From: Salipiger sp. CCB-MM3
GTDB taxonomy: Bacteria; Pseudomonadota; Alphaproteobacteria; Rhodobacterales; Rhodobacteraceae
Assembly (NCBI RefSeq): GCF_001687105.1
Contig: NZ_CP014597.1
Location: 1 to 64,000 of the forward strand
Reading direction: 5' to 3'
Length of the DNA stretch: 64,000 nt
A model generated the notes under the pieces. That model ran no database searches. It saw only the letters and a program-made list of their open reading frames with translations, and was not told the origin of the DNA. Each line of letters opens with the position of its first letter. Position 1 is the first letter of the stretch. Made by a program: the position numbers and the translations under genes. Positions 34,865 to 43,022 of the stretch are shown in pieces.

Positions 34865-35506
34865 TTAAGCGAGCATGACACCCGCCGCTTTCATAGCGCC
34901 CTTCTGGGCAGCAACGCCAGCCGGATCGATGCCGCGGCAGGCGTCCTCGATGAGAGTGACCTTGAAGCCCAGCGCAGCGGCGTCGAGGGCCGAGAAGGCC
35001 ACGCAGAAATCAGTCGCCAGTCCGCACATCACCACGTGCTCAATGCCGCGCTCGCGCAGGTAGCCGGCAAGCCCGGTCGTGGTGGTCTTGTCGTTCTCCA
35101 GGAAGGCGGAGTAGCTGTCGATCTTAGGGTTTGTGCCCTTGCGAATGATCATCTGCGCCTTTGCCATCAGGTGATCGCTGAGTGCAATCTTCGATCCGAA
35201 GCTTCCTTGTACGCAGTGGTCTGGCCAGAGGACCTGCTCACCGTAGGGCATCTTAGTGGTCTCGAACGGCGCCTTGCCTTCGTGTGCGCTTGCGAAGCTC
35301 TTGTGCGAGGCAGGGTGCCAATCCTGGGTGAGGACGACGTTGTCGAACATCTGGATCAGATCGTGGATGGGAGCAATTACATCGTTGCCCCCAGGGACCG
35401 CGAGAGCCCCGTCGTCCTTGGACGTATCCGCCGGAAGGAAGTCATACTGCAGGTCGATCACGATGAGGGCAGTCTTGGGTTGGTCGATGGTGTTGATGTC
35501 AAACAT
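34865..35506 (-). CDS. pncA: Nicotinamidase
   Basis: The 213-residue protein has the cysteine-hydrolase triad of nicotinamidases: the Asp in LIVIDLQYDFLP, the Lys in IIRKGTNPKID and the nucleophile in CGLATDFCVAFSALDA. Metal ligands lie in TQDWHPASHKSFAS. It hydrolyses nicotinamide to nicotinate and ammonia, the first step of NAD salvage. It is the last gene of the nadE-pncB-NMNAT-pncA set and is separated from the preceding gene by 102 bases that hold two hairpins. Confidence 0.94.
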   Translation of the reverse strand: MFDINTIDQPKTALIVIDLQYDFLPADTSKDDGALAVPGGNDVIAPIHDLIQMFDNVVLTQDWHPASHKSFASAHEGKAPFETTKMPYGEQVLWPDHCVQGSFGSKIALSDHLMAKAQMIIRKGTNPKIDSYSAFLENDKTTTTGLAGYLRERGIEHVVMCGLATDFCVAFSALDAAALGFKVTLIEDACRGIDPAGVAAQKGAMKAAGVMLA

Positions 35507-35531
35507 TGGTGGTCTCTTTCAAGTTTCCTGA

Positions 35532-35584
35532 CCCCACCATTGGGGCCGGTAGGTTGGTGCGCCGCCCGCAACCCCAGCATGGGG
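35532..35584 (-). promoter_or_regulatory. Tandem hairpin leader of pncA
   Basis: Two near-identical stems lie in the 102 bases before pncA: CCCCACCATTGGGG (35532-35545) and CCCCAGCATGGGG (35572-35584). The first recurs exactly before nadE (39635-39648). The second shares its flank CCGCAACCCCA with the nadE copy. The shared sequence beyond the stem suggests a recognised element (RNA switch or protein site) rather than a simple terminator, since no U-run follows. Confidence 0.5.
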
Positions 35585-35608
35585 CCCGGGCACACGCCTT
35601 GCAGGGGA

Positions 35609-36397
35609 TCAGTCGCCCATGCTCTTGCGATTTTCAGAGTCCGAACGCGCGCGCCACTTTCCGTCATCCCGCAGGATAAAGACCCGCTCCGGATCGTCGA
35701 TATAGATGCATTTGGTTCCAACCGGCTGCCCATTGGGGAAGTCAGTCTGCGGATCGCGGTCTGCAGTCGGTTCGACTTCGATGGCCACACGAAGGTGGGG
35801 CGGGTACTCCTGCTCGTAGTAGTTCCAGAGCTTTGCCGGCACCATGTCCATCCAGGCCGGATCACGGCGCTCGATCAGCATCCGGGCTTCGCTTGAGGAG
35901 ATGCCGTCTTCCGTGCGGTCCAGGATGTGGATCCGTTTCCCGGTCTCGGGGTTCTCCCAGACGTTGAAGCGGCCGCGCGTGAAGGTCGGCTCGCCCTTGA
36001 GCGAAGCGAAGTGAGCCTCGTACCAGCGGGCTTCATGCTTTGATCCGGAGTAGAGGTCGGTCGGTTCAGGGAGCTGGTTTCTCGCGATGCGGTCGAGGAC
36101 GTAGTTCCCCCAGTCCGCAGTGCGGTCGGTCGCGCCGATATCTTGCAGCATGCAGATCTTGAAGGCGCTGCCCCAGATGCCTTGATGCGCAATGCGCTTT
36201 TGGTCCGCGGTGAGCGGGTTGCCCTCGACCCCATGCTTCTCACACGAGCCCAGGCCCATGATGTTGACCGAGTTGTCGATCATCATCTGGCTTTCTATGC
36301 CGGCGTGGGCCAGCGTCTTCACTTGCTGGCGAGAGATGATGAGCCCGACACGGTCGTTGCTGATGCGGGGATCGATTTTCAGAGTTTTGGTTACCAT
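35609..36397 (-). CDS. Divergent NMN/NaMN adenylyltransferase-like protein
   Basis: The 262-residue protein sits between pncB and pncA, where the adenylyltransferase step of NAD salvage is otherwise missing. It has a cytidylyltransferase-like layout. RVGLIISRQQVKTLAHAGI stands where GRFxPxHxGH belongs, GNPLTADQKRIAH matches the NPFTxxER segment, DWGNYVLDRIARNQLPEPTD follows, and ISSSEARMLIERRDPAWMDM with VPAKLWNYY matches the ISxTxxR block of NadM/NadD. The family would join nicotinate mononucleotide to ATP. The nucleotide-binding motif keeps one His but lacks the second. TTTTCAGAG occurs at both ends of the gene. Confidence 0.7.
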   Translation of the reverse strand: MVTKTLKIDPRISNDRVGLIISRQQVKTLAHAGIESQMMIDNSVNIMGLGSCEKHGVEGNPLTADQKRIAHQGIWGSAFKICMLQDIGATDRTADWGNYVLDRIARNQLPEPTDLYSGSKHEARWYEAHFASLKGEPTFTRGRFNVWENPETGKRIHILDRTEDGISSSEARMLIERRDPAWMDMVPAKLWNYYEQEYPPHLRVAIEVEPTADRDPQTDFPNGQPVGTKCIYIDDPERVFILRDDGKWRARSDSENRKSMGD

Positions 36398-36414
36398 TTC
36401 AGAATCTCCTCGCT

Positions 36415-37776
36415 TCAGACTTCGACCGGAATGTCGGCGACGCCTTCAGCCCCGAAGATCTCACGGTAGTAGGCGATCTCTTCTTCGGGGCCGGTGGCCT
36501 TGGTGTAGTTGTCCGAGAGTTTCACTGCGCCGACCTTGCCGCCGGTTTTGAGGTCCTTCACCTCGGTGACTTTGCAGACGAGCGAGATCGGGTTGAGGTC
36601 GGTCCCGCCGCGGGGATCACAATCTCTGAAATCGTTCGTGGCATTGGTGCCCCAGCCAAAGCCGCAGCGGATGCGATCTCTGAACTTGTTGCTGAGGTCG
36701 ATCATCAGCTTGTGGTCGAGGCCGTCCGAGAACAGCTGCAGCTTTTCGCGCGGATCGACGCCGAGCGATTTCCAGAACGCGATCTTCTCCTCAGCCGCGA
36801 TGTAGGGGTCCTTGCTGTCTTCTCTGAAGCCGGTCCAGTGCTCGATGTTCGGGAAGCAGCTTTCTGCATTCTGCAAAAACTGAGTGGAGCCGAACGTGTC
36901 GGGAAGGGCCACCAGAAGGTTCCCGCTGAAGGTCTGTTCCCATTGCTCGAGGACGCGGTACTGGCTCATGAAGACCGAATGCCTGTCGGAAGGCTTCTCA
37001 CCGTCTTGCATGCCTTCCAGGCGGGCCAAGGCGGTGATCGTCATCGGGAGCTCGTGCGCGTTGGTGCCGATCGCCTCGAGGTCCATGCGCATGGCGTGCA
37101 GCGCGTTCGATGTGCCGATGAAGCCTGCGCCGAGTTCCTCCTGCATGGCCTCGATCACGAACTCCTGCCAGAGGAATCCGTGACGGCGCCGGGTGCCAAA
37201 TTCGGCAATGCCGCGGACATCGGCTTCCTTCAGTGCCTTCAGCTTGGCAACAAGTTTGGAGGTCGCGTTCGCATAGAGGACGGTGAGCTCGTACTTGGAC
37301 ATGTCTGCCATGGCCGCGCGGGACTTGGCTTCGTTGATCACTGCCAAAGCGTAGATTTCCCAAAGCGTGTGTTCGAACCAGGTCCCACTGAAGGTGATGT
37401 GGTATTCGCCGTCCCGGATCTCGAGGTGATAGTCGGGCAGCTGCAGGTCGGCGAGCGCGGCAATGAAGTCGCCGGGGAAGATGCCTTCCTGGCCGTAGAA
37501 GCTGTTGCCTTTGAGCCAGATGAGCTCCGACTTGGTGAAGCGTAGCGAGCGGACGTGGTCGAGTTGCTCGCGGAGTTGCGCCTCGGGGACAATCGCGGGC
37601 AGCTTCACTGCCTTGGTGCGGTTCTTGACGGTGAAGGTCACACCGACATCCGGATAGTGCTTCCAGATGAAGTAGGCCATCAGGAGCTTGTAGAAGTCGG
37701 TGTCCATCAGCGAACGGACGTAGGGGTCGAATTTATAGTTCGCGTTGTGGATGCGCTGAGCAAAGTTGGTGGTCAT
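36415..37776 (-). CDS. pncB: Nicotinate phosphoribosyltransferase
   Basis: The 453-residue protein shows SLMDTDFYKLLMAYFIWKHY at the start, then FTVKNRT, FSGTWFEHTLWEIYALAVIN and FGTRRRHGFLWQEFVIEAMQ, in which the conserved His is phosphorylated in PncB enzymes. FIGTSNALHAMRMDLEAIGT and FGWGTNATNDF near the C-terminus bind phosphoribosyl pyrophosphate. It converts nicotinate and PRPP to nicotinate mononucleotide using ATP. It stands 61 bases after nadE and 17 bases before the adenylyltransferase-like gene. Confidence 0.94.
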   Translation of the reverse strand: MTTNFAQRIHNANYKFDPYVRSLMDTDFYKLLMAYFIWKHYPDVGVTFTVKNRTKAVKLPAIVPEAQLREQLDHVRSLRFTKSELIWLKGNSFYGQEGIFPGDFIAALADLQLPDYHLEIRDGEYHITFSGTWFEHTLWEIYALAVINEAKSRAAMADMSKYELTVLYANATSKLVAKLKALKEADVRGIAEFGTRRRHGFLWQEFVIEAMQEELGAGFIGTSNALHAMRMDLEAIGTNAHELPMTITALARLEGMQDGEKPSDRHSVFMSQYRVLEQWEQTFSGNLLVALPDTFGSTQFLQNAESCFPNIEHWTGFREDSKDPYIAAEEKIAFWKSLGVDPREKLQLFSDGLDHKLMIDLSNKFRDRIRCGFGWGTNATNDFRDCDPRGGTDLNPISLVCKVTEVKDLKTGGKVGAVKLSDNYTKATGPEEEIAYYREIFGAEGVADIPVEV

Positions 37777-37807
37777 GGTGTTGTCTCGAAAATAGAATTG
37801 GGGGAGG

Positions 37808-37828
37808 GCGCCCAGTTCACCTGGGCGC
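37808..37828 (-). other. Hairpin between nadE and pncB
   Basis: GCGCCCAG and CTGGGCGC pair perfectly around TTCAC just after the nadE stop. No U-run follows on the minus strand, so it may tune expression inside the operon rather than end it. Confidence 0.5.
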
Positions 37829-37837
37829 GCGCAAAAT

Positions 37838-39583
37838 TCAGAAGGAATAGACGCCTGCAGTCGGGTACCGCCACCCGGCGCCGAAATCGGTCGCGTTGAT
37901 TTTCACACCCGGCGGTGCTTGCATCCGCTTGTATTGCGCTCTGCGCAGCAGCCCGGCGATCCGGTCCGAGTAGGTTTGTGCGTCCATGCCGCCAGTCAGG
38001 CGGGGCAGATCGTTTCCGAACGTCTTTTCCAGCCGGGTAGCAGCGACCTTCGCACTACCGAATTCTTCGACCAAGATACGCAGGACAAAATCGAGCGCCT
38101 CATAGTCACCGAGGGTGTTCGCGTCCTCCTGGTCGTCGGCGAGTTCTGCTGATGGCGGCCGATCGATGATCTCAGTCGGGATGGGATCGCAAGTATCGAA
38201 ACCCTCGTATCCATTGCGCCAGCGGGCCATGGCGAAGGCGTCGGTTTTCCACACGCTTTTGAGAGGGTTGTAGCCACCGCTCATGTCTCCATAGAGCGTT
38301 GCATAGCCCACGGACATCTCCGACTTATTGCCGGTCGACAGAAGGATGGTGCCGGGAATGGCATTGGTGATGCCCATAAGCTTGAGACCGCGCAAGCGGG
38401 CCTGATAGTTCTCTCGAGCCAGTGCAAGATCGGGTTCTTCACCCACCTCCGGAGCCAGTTCCTCGCAGAAGGCGGACATCGCTTCGTCGACAGCACTGAA
38501 GGCATCTTCGATGCTGATGGTACGCTGATGGATATCCAGGCGGTTCATCAGGTCGGTGGCGAGGTCGATGCTTTCTTGGCTTGTGTACGGGCTGGGCATC
38601 ATTACCCCGATGACGTTTTCAGAGCCGATTGCGTCGGCAGCCATAGTCGCTACCAGCGCACTGTCGAGACCGCCCGAGACGCCGAGGACGACCCGTTTCA
38701 TGCCGGTCTTGCCAAGGTAGTCTCTGAGGCCCAGAATGCAGGCTTGATAGTCGGTCTCGATGGGGTCCGCAGGGTAGAGTGCGCGTTCTCCGCCCTCGAA
38801 GCCAATGGTGGTCTGTCCCAGCTGGTCACGCTTGAGGGATACCTTCAGTTCGGCGCGATCGAAGGCCGGCCCCTGCAGAAGGCTGCCGTCCGGGCTGTGG
38901 GGATCGGGATCGAAGGCAAAGCTGCCACCATCGAAAACGAGCTCGTCCTGACCGCCGTACTGGTTCACGTAGATGAGGGGCAGGCCGGTCTCTTTGGCGC
39001 GCGCACGAGCGTGGCGCAGGCGGACATCGTGTTTGCCGCGCTGATAGGGAGAGCCGTTGATCACCAGCAGTACATCTGCAAGCTCGTCCGCAAGGCCACG
39101 AGAAACCCGGCCATGCCACATGTCTTCGCAGATCTGGACGCCAAGCTGGAAGCCGCGGAAGGAGAGGGGGGCAGGGCGGCTACCTTCGGCGGAGGCAAAG
39201 ACGCGGCGCTCGTCGAAGACATCGTTGTTGGGCAACTCGGTTTTCATGACGGTACGGATCGAGCCGTCGACATCGATCAGCAGTGCCGCGTTCCCGGGAA
39301 GGGTCGTTCTTGCGACAGGTGCACCGATCAGGATGGCCGGGCCCTGCTTTTCGACGACGGCCTGGCGGATGCGCTCGATGCCGGCATCAACTTGCGAAAG
39401 AAAGCCGGGGCGAAGCACCAAGTCTTGCAGAGGGTAGCCGGAAATGAAGCACTCAGAGAAGACTAAAAGGTCCGCGACCGCATTGCGGTTCAGCACGTCG
39501 AGAACGATGTTGGTGTTTCCGTCGATATCCCCGACGGTCGGGTTGTCCTGCACTAGGACAAGATGCAATGCATCCTGTGTCAT
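37838..39583 (-). CDS. nadE: Glutamine-dependent NAD synthetase
   Basis: The 581-residue protein has two domains. The N-terminal nitrilase-like glutaminase (about 1-250) has its Glu in LLVFSECFISGYP, Lys in VMKTELPNNDVFDE and Cys in LGVQICEDMWHG. The C-terminal synthetase (about 275-581) has the ATP loop VLGVSGGLDSALVATMAADA, then STGNKSEMSVGYATLYGDMS and GGYNPLKSVWKT. It turns nicotinate adenine dinucleotide into NAD with glutamine as nitrogen donor. AGGGAG precedes the ATG at 39583. It is the first gene of the operon and follows a structured leader. Confidence 0.95.
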   Translation of the reverse strand: MTQDALHLVLVQDNPTVGDIDGNTNIVLDVLNRNAVADLLVFSECFISGYPLQDLVLRPGFLSQVDAGIERIRQAVVEKQGPAILIGAPVARTTLPGNAALLIDVDGSIRTVMKTELPNNDVFDERRVFASAEGSRPAPLSFRGFQLGVQICEDMWHGRVSRGLADELADVLLVINGSPYQRGKHDVRLRHARARAKETGLPLIYVNQYGGQDELVFDGGSFAFDPDPHSPDGSLLQGPAFDRAELKVSLKRDQLGQTTIGFEGGERALYPADPIETDYQACILGLRDYLGKTGMKRVVLGVSGGLDSALVATMAADAIGSENVIGVMMPSPYTSQESIDLATDLMNRLDIHQRTISIEDAFSAVDEAMSAFCEELAPEVGEEPDLALARENYQARLRGLKLMGITNAIPGTILLSTGNKSEMSVGYATLYGDMSGGYNPLKSVWKTDAFAMARWRNGYEGFDTCDPIPTEIIDRPPSAELADDQEDANTLGDYEALDFVLRILVEEFGSAKVAATRLEKTFGNDLPRLTGGMDAQTYSDRIAGLLRRAQYKRMQAPPGVKINATDFGAGWRYPTAGVYSF

Positions 39584-39598
39584 GTATGCTCCCTCTCA

Positions 39599-39705
39599 TC
39601 CCACAGTGGGACGGAAATCTTGCTTAGGCCGCAACCCCACCATTGGGGCTCGGTAATAAAGATATGGCGCCAGCCTATCCATAATTCAAGGATAAACTGA
39701 CGCCA
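39599..39705 (-). promoter_or_regulatory. Structured leader of the NAD operon
   Basis: Three inverted repeats follow one another towards nadE. The first is a long one (TGGCGCCAG and TATCC at 39665-39680 with GGATA and CTGACGCCA at 39690-39705, one mismatch). The second is CCCCACCATTGGGG (39635-39648), and the third is TCCCACAGTGGGA (39599-39611). The middle one is identical to a stem before pncA. A promoter has to lie upstream of or inside the long repeat. The repetition at two NAD genes suggests control by NAD status. Confidence 0.5.
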
Positions 39706-39733
39706 TTGTTTGGAGGTCGGTCGCGTGGTGTTG

Positions 39734-40207
39734 TCAGACCATCCCGAGGGCGGCCGGGTCGAATTCAACACCGACCACTTTCCAGGTCAGGCCGCGAGGT
39801 GCCATTACGAGGCTTACGGGACCTGCCTCAGTCTCGAGGTTGATCTTGAACCGCGTGACGCCGAAGCCGAAACTGTAGTCCATGTCCCCGGTATCGGGTC
39901 TCGCTCCCATACCGCTGTTGGCCCAGGACGTGACCGCTTGCTCGCTGGCAAAGTTGTCCAACATATCGTTGAGAATGGCTTTCGTCATCTCGCGCGCCAT
40001 GGGGTTCTGTTCTGCAGCAACGATGTCGTCGATTTCGGAACGGACATTTTCATGGAGGGCATCGAAATCAATCTTGGCGACAAGGGCGTCGGCATCCTGG
40101 TTGTCGATGGCGGATTTGAGGCTCGAGGCAGCGATCAGCGGGCTGGCGAAAACATGGGCACTGAGAGCAACAAGTGCGAGAGCGCCAGCGGCGATGTATT
40201 TCTTCAT
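39734..40207 (-). CDS. DUF2939-type secreted protein
   Basis: Starting at 40207, the protein of 157 residues has a signal segment (MKKYIAAGALALVALSAHVF). The DUF2939 pattern follows: LKSAIDNQDADALVAKIDFD, ALHENVRSEIDDIVAAEQNP, then TKAILNDMLDNFASEQAVTS and a C-terminal beta part ending VVGVEFDPAAL. The family is periplasmic or membrane-tethered and of unknown function. The gene stands alone upstream of the NAD operon and on the same strand, but it precedes the leader and is probably separate. Confidence 0.75.
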   Translation of the reverse strand: MKKYIAAGALALVALSAHVFASPLIAASSLKSAIDNQDADALVAKIDFDALHENVRSEIDDIVAAEQNPMAREMTKAILNDMLDNFASEQAVTSWANSGMGARPDTGDMDYSFGFGVTRFKINLETEAGPVSLVMAPRGLTWKVVGVEFDPAALGMV

Positions 40208-40503
40208 GTAATTCCTTTGAGGGGTTGTGTGTATACAAGTAAAGCGCATTTGAAGCCCCATGTAAATAGAATAGAATTTCTGGCGGTCAGCTTCACCATT
40301 CTCAGAGTGCTTTGAGGCTGTAGTCGCCATTCAATCAATGATTTTTCTGATTATTTCGCTTACTCAAGGTCACGCCTTGAGGCGCCATTTAGGATTGCGA
40401 GGCGACCCGCAAGAAGTTCGGTTTCCCCTTGTAGGGATTGGTTCTCCGGGCTCTTGGTAAGCGGTCGTCATGGTTTGACGATGCGTGCGGAAACAGGGAG
40501 AAG

Positions 40504-40746
40504 CCCCATGGACGTTACCCCGACTCTGAAAACGGGACGTATGTGGTCGGGCTGGTGGTATTGTCAGATGGTCTTGAAATCGTACGCGTTGATGCGGACT
40601 CCATCGCAGCGTAGATTGGCATCTACGACTTTCCGCAACAGTTCGCTGACATCGACTATGATCCGCGGACGGCGGAGCTGTTCAGGGAACTGGATCATCT
40701 GCTGGGGGCAGATGATCCCAAGCAACGCTGGTCTATGAGACCGTAA
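40504..40746 (+). pseudogene. Degenerate hypothetical frame with an internal stop
   Basis: One frame reads PHGRYPDSENGTYVVGLVVL, then EIVRVDADSIAA, a TAG at 40612, and continues IGIYDFPQQFADIDYDPRTA and ELFRELDHLLGADDP to a TAA at 40744. The reading is protein-like on both sides of the stop, so it looks like a gene of at least 80 codons with a nonsense change. The family is not recognised. Confidence 0.4.
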
Positions 40747-40771
40747 CCATCGCTTGGGATCGGGTAGGGCA

Positions 40772-41617
40772 TCAGATGGCTTGAGCAATCAGTTCTTTTT
40801 CTAGCACCTGGTATTCCAGGCCGTCGAAATAGGATATTTCCATGGCGCATTCGTAGACACCGATTTCGTCAGCGATTGAAACTCCTGGGGTCTGAAAATA
40901 GGGTCTGAATGTGTCGAGCTCACCAGGGTTCAGTGTTTCAGAAAGCGAGTATACCTGGTCTTCGAATTGATAGATGCCGAAGTTGGTAGTGTCTGAGAAG
41001 CTGACTTCAATCTCGGTTGCTGTGGTGCCGCCCGTATTCGTTACTGTGAGTTGGACGGCGCTTGCGCTGCCAGCAAATACCGTGCCAACGTTAAATGGAT
41101 TGGCGCCGTTGATCGTGAGCACGGCTGGGTCCACTGGCGTATCATCAATGAGTTCAACATCCTCGACGTTGCGGATCTCAAGATCGACTGCTTCGAAGTG
41201 GAAGGACTTCGTGAAGTCACCAGCGTCCAGGTACGCTTGGAGCCGCTGGAAATCACTTGCAAGCTCGTCGGCCGTGGCGTCGGTATAGATGATCCGGAGG
41301 GTGTCGTAGTCTTTTCCGCCATCGATGAAATCGGAGCCTTCCTCGAGGCTGGTGGCGTTGAAGATGAAGACGTCGTCGCCAGACCCGCCGAGGATCGTGT
41401 CAGAGCCCGATCCTCCGTTGGCAGTGTCATCACCCTGTCCCAGGATCAGAAGGTCGTCACCGGCGCCGGCATCCACGCTATCGTCGCCTTTTCCTGCGAC
41501 GATGAGGTCGTCGCCATCTCCGGAGTCTACCGTGTCGTCTCCCGCTTTCAGAATGATGATGTCGCCCTCAGGGGAAGCGACTATGTCGTCAGAATCTTTG
41601 GTTCCAATATCGAGCAT
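40772..41617 (-). CDS. Short RTX-repeat (hemolysin-type calcium-binding) protein
   Basis: From the ATG at 41617 the 281-residue acidic protein has an N-terminal block of nonapeptide repeats of the GGxGxD type: DGDDLIVAGKGDDSVDAGAG, DDLLILGQGDDTANGGSG and SDTILGGSGDDVFIF. A beta-rich domain follows that ends with a choice-of-anchor-like repeat (VLTINGANPFNVGTVFAGSA). Calcium binds such repeats outside the cell after type I secretion. Here the repeats are at the N-terminus and the usual C-terminal signal is not obvious. The type I exporter at 52-55 kb is a possible route. Confidence 0.75.
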   Translation of the reverse strand: MLDIGTKDSDDIVASPEGDIIILKAGDDTVDSGDGDDLIVAGKGDDSVDAGAGDDLLILGQGDDTANGGSGSDTILGGSGDDVFIFNATSLEEGSDFIDGGKDYDTLRIIYTDATADELASDFQRLQAYLDAGDFTKSFHFEAVDLEIRNVEDVELIDDTPVDPAVLTINGANPFNVGTVFAGSASAVQLTVTNTGGTTATEIEVSFSDTTNFGIYQFEDQVYSLSETLNPGELDTFRPYFQTPGVSIADEIGVYECAMEISYFDGLEYQVLEKELIAQAI

Positions 41618-41710
41618 GACAAATCTCCACTGCGCTTTGGTCAAATAGCATCGTGTTTTTGGTGACCTACGAGGATCACCGCGCAATGAGAGATGAGGAG
41701 TGTAGGGTGG

Positions 41711-42253
41711 TCATCGCCCAGTTGGGCTACAAGGCAGCAAATTTTCTTGGCCTCCAAGCTCCGTAGGCTGACTCTGAAGCATCCTCGCGACCTCATCTGG
41801 ATCGAGTGCTCTTCTGATGGTGACGATCTCCGGATCGAGGACGACCCAGCTGTCTTTAAGCTCAGGAACACGCCGTCGGACCTCGGCGTCACTCATCCGA
41901 TCAAACCTGTCACTACCGATTTTCAGGATCTTTGCGAGAGCTGCTTCGTCGACGCCTTCGTAGCGGTTGAGGTACACGAGGGCAGCCGATCCATTGCCGC
42001 GGGCGCGTCTGTTGGTGGTGCGCCATCCGCCCGGGCGATCCTTCACGCGTTTCAGTCCGTTCGGAGATAGCTGAGAGGCATTGACGATCACCTCGATCAC
42101 AGTGCCGCGGCCGGCACGCATCTTGGCTTGAGCGAGCGAGCCCAGGTGTATGCCTTCAGGGAAGTCAGCGAGCCCCCCAAACGTGAACGTCTCAGCATCG
42201 ACGTCTCGAGTGCGAATACCGTGATACGCGGTCCAGCTTTCAAGATGACTCAT
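41711..42253 (-). CDS. ADP-ribosyltransferase-like (ART fold) protein
   Basis: The 180-residue protein begins with the pattern of small phage and polyvalent ART domains: WTAYHGIRTRDVDAETFTFG, then DFPEGIHLGSLAQAKMRAGR. The end, LKDSWVVLDPEIVTIRRALD, matches the usual SYVVFDPxxIxI close of that fold. Members transfer ADP-ribose from NAD to proteins and act as toxins or phage effectors. The HG-T/R element and the strand end are visible; the catalytic Glu cannot be fixed by eye. It has no neighbour that looks like an antitoxin. Confidence 0.5.
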   Translation of the reverse strand: MSHLESWTAYHGIRTRDVDAETFTFGGLADFPEGIHLGSLAQAKMRAGRGTVIEVIVNASQLSPNGLKRVKDRPGGWRTTNRRARGNGSAALVYLNRYEGVDEAALAKILKIGSDRFDRMSDAEVRRRVPELKDSWVVLDPEIVTIRRALDPDEVARMLQSQPTELGGQENLLPCSPTGR

Positions 42254-42568
42254 ACAGGGGAACCTCTGGTGTTGGTTCCCATGTAGTCAGCGATATGAAA
42301 CTTGATGGCTTAGGCGGCGCTTAGGGCTTGGAGAGCCGTTCCTGTTGGGCCTGGCGACCTCGGAAGAGGCTTGGAGCCATGAAGTCTGGCCTCGAGAAGG
42401 GTATCTGAGCGAACGGATTTGAATCCCTTCGAAAGTCCGATAAGTCATCTTATGTAATATATGTGGAAATGCTTTTGCCTTCGCGACTGGTGACATCGAT
42501 ACTATCATGGATGAACACGGGACCCTAGGGAGTTGATATCACACACTCATGCTGCGGGAGGATGACAC
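42254..42568. other. Gene-free stretch upstream of the ART-like gene
   Basis: No coding frame is supported. AT-rich TATGTAATATATGTGG near 42455 is a plausible promoter area for either side. Confidence 0.35.
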
Positions 42569-42673
42569 ATGTTCAAACTTAAGTTGACCGAGACGCCCTA
42601 CTGGAAGATCAGCATCTGCTTGAGCCTGATCACCATCGGCGTGGCCGCTGTGGACTACATCCATCATCTTTGA
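42569..42673 (+). CDS. 34-residue single-span membrane peptide
   Basis: GGGAGGATG stands 5 bases before the ATG at 42569, a strong ribosome site for such a short frame. The product is MFKLKLTETPYWKISICLSL followed by ITIGVAAVDYIHHL, with one membrane span and a basic start. Its stop overlaps the convergent 42664-42906 gene by 10 bases. Small peptides of this kind are easily missed; the function is unknown. Confidence 0.45.
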   Translation: MFKLKLTETPYWKISICLSLITIGVAAVDYIHHL

Positions 42674-42906
42674 CGGTGCCGGTGCACGACGAGCTTGCTC
42701 CCTATGAGAGGTTCGCGAGAGATGGCCTTCAGCTCATCCCAGTTGTCGAAGCCCAGAAGCGCTCCGACAGTCCTGATGAAGATATCCGCCTTCGGAGTGC
42801 CGAAGATTTTCTCCCGGCCTTCGAATGTCGACTTGGGGTAGACGAAGGAAGTGTAATCGGTTTCGCCGAACACCTGGATGATCAGGCAGTCGTCGAGTTC
42901 GGTCAT
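42664..42906 (-). CDS. Hypothetical protein
   Basis: This 80-residue soluble protein has the segments LIIQVFGETDYTSFVYPKST and GALLGFDNWDELKAISREPL. CGAGG precedes the ATG at 42906. No family is recognised, but the composition and start support a real gene. Confidence 0.45.
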   Translation of the reverse strand: MTELDDCLIIQVFGETDYTSFVYPKSTFEGREKIFGTPKADIFIRTVGALLGFDNWDELKAISREPLIGSKLVVHRHRQR

Positions 42907-43022
42907 GGAGTACCTCGTTTGGGCAAAAACTGTGATTGGTAAGTGGCGCGGCCTGGCTAGCTATCTGGGCGCCGCCGCAGGGCGGGATCTGCATCGCGGC
43001 TGCTATATGTGATGGCTAAGCT

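Noticed and set aside
34853..35896. Plus-strand frame of 347 codons across pncA and the next gene
   Set aside because: It is antisense to pncA and the adenylyltransferase-like gene, both with clear catalytic motifs or gene context.
39599..39705. Assignment of the nadE leader to a known NAD riboswitch class
   Set aside because: I could not match the conserved cores of the nadA or pnuC motif RNAs, so only a candidate element is reported.
40564..40788. Minus-strand frame of 74 codons
   Set aside because: The plus-strand reading of the same DNA is more protein-like on both sides of one stop codon, so I favour a decayed plus-strand gene.
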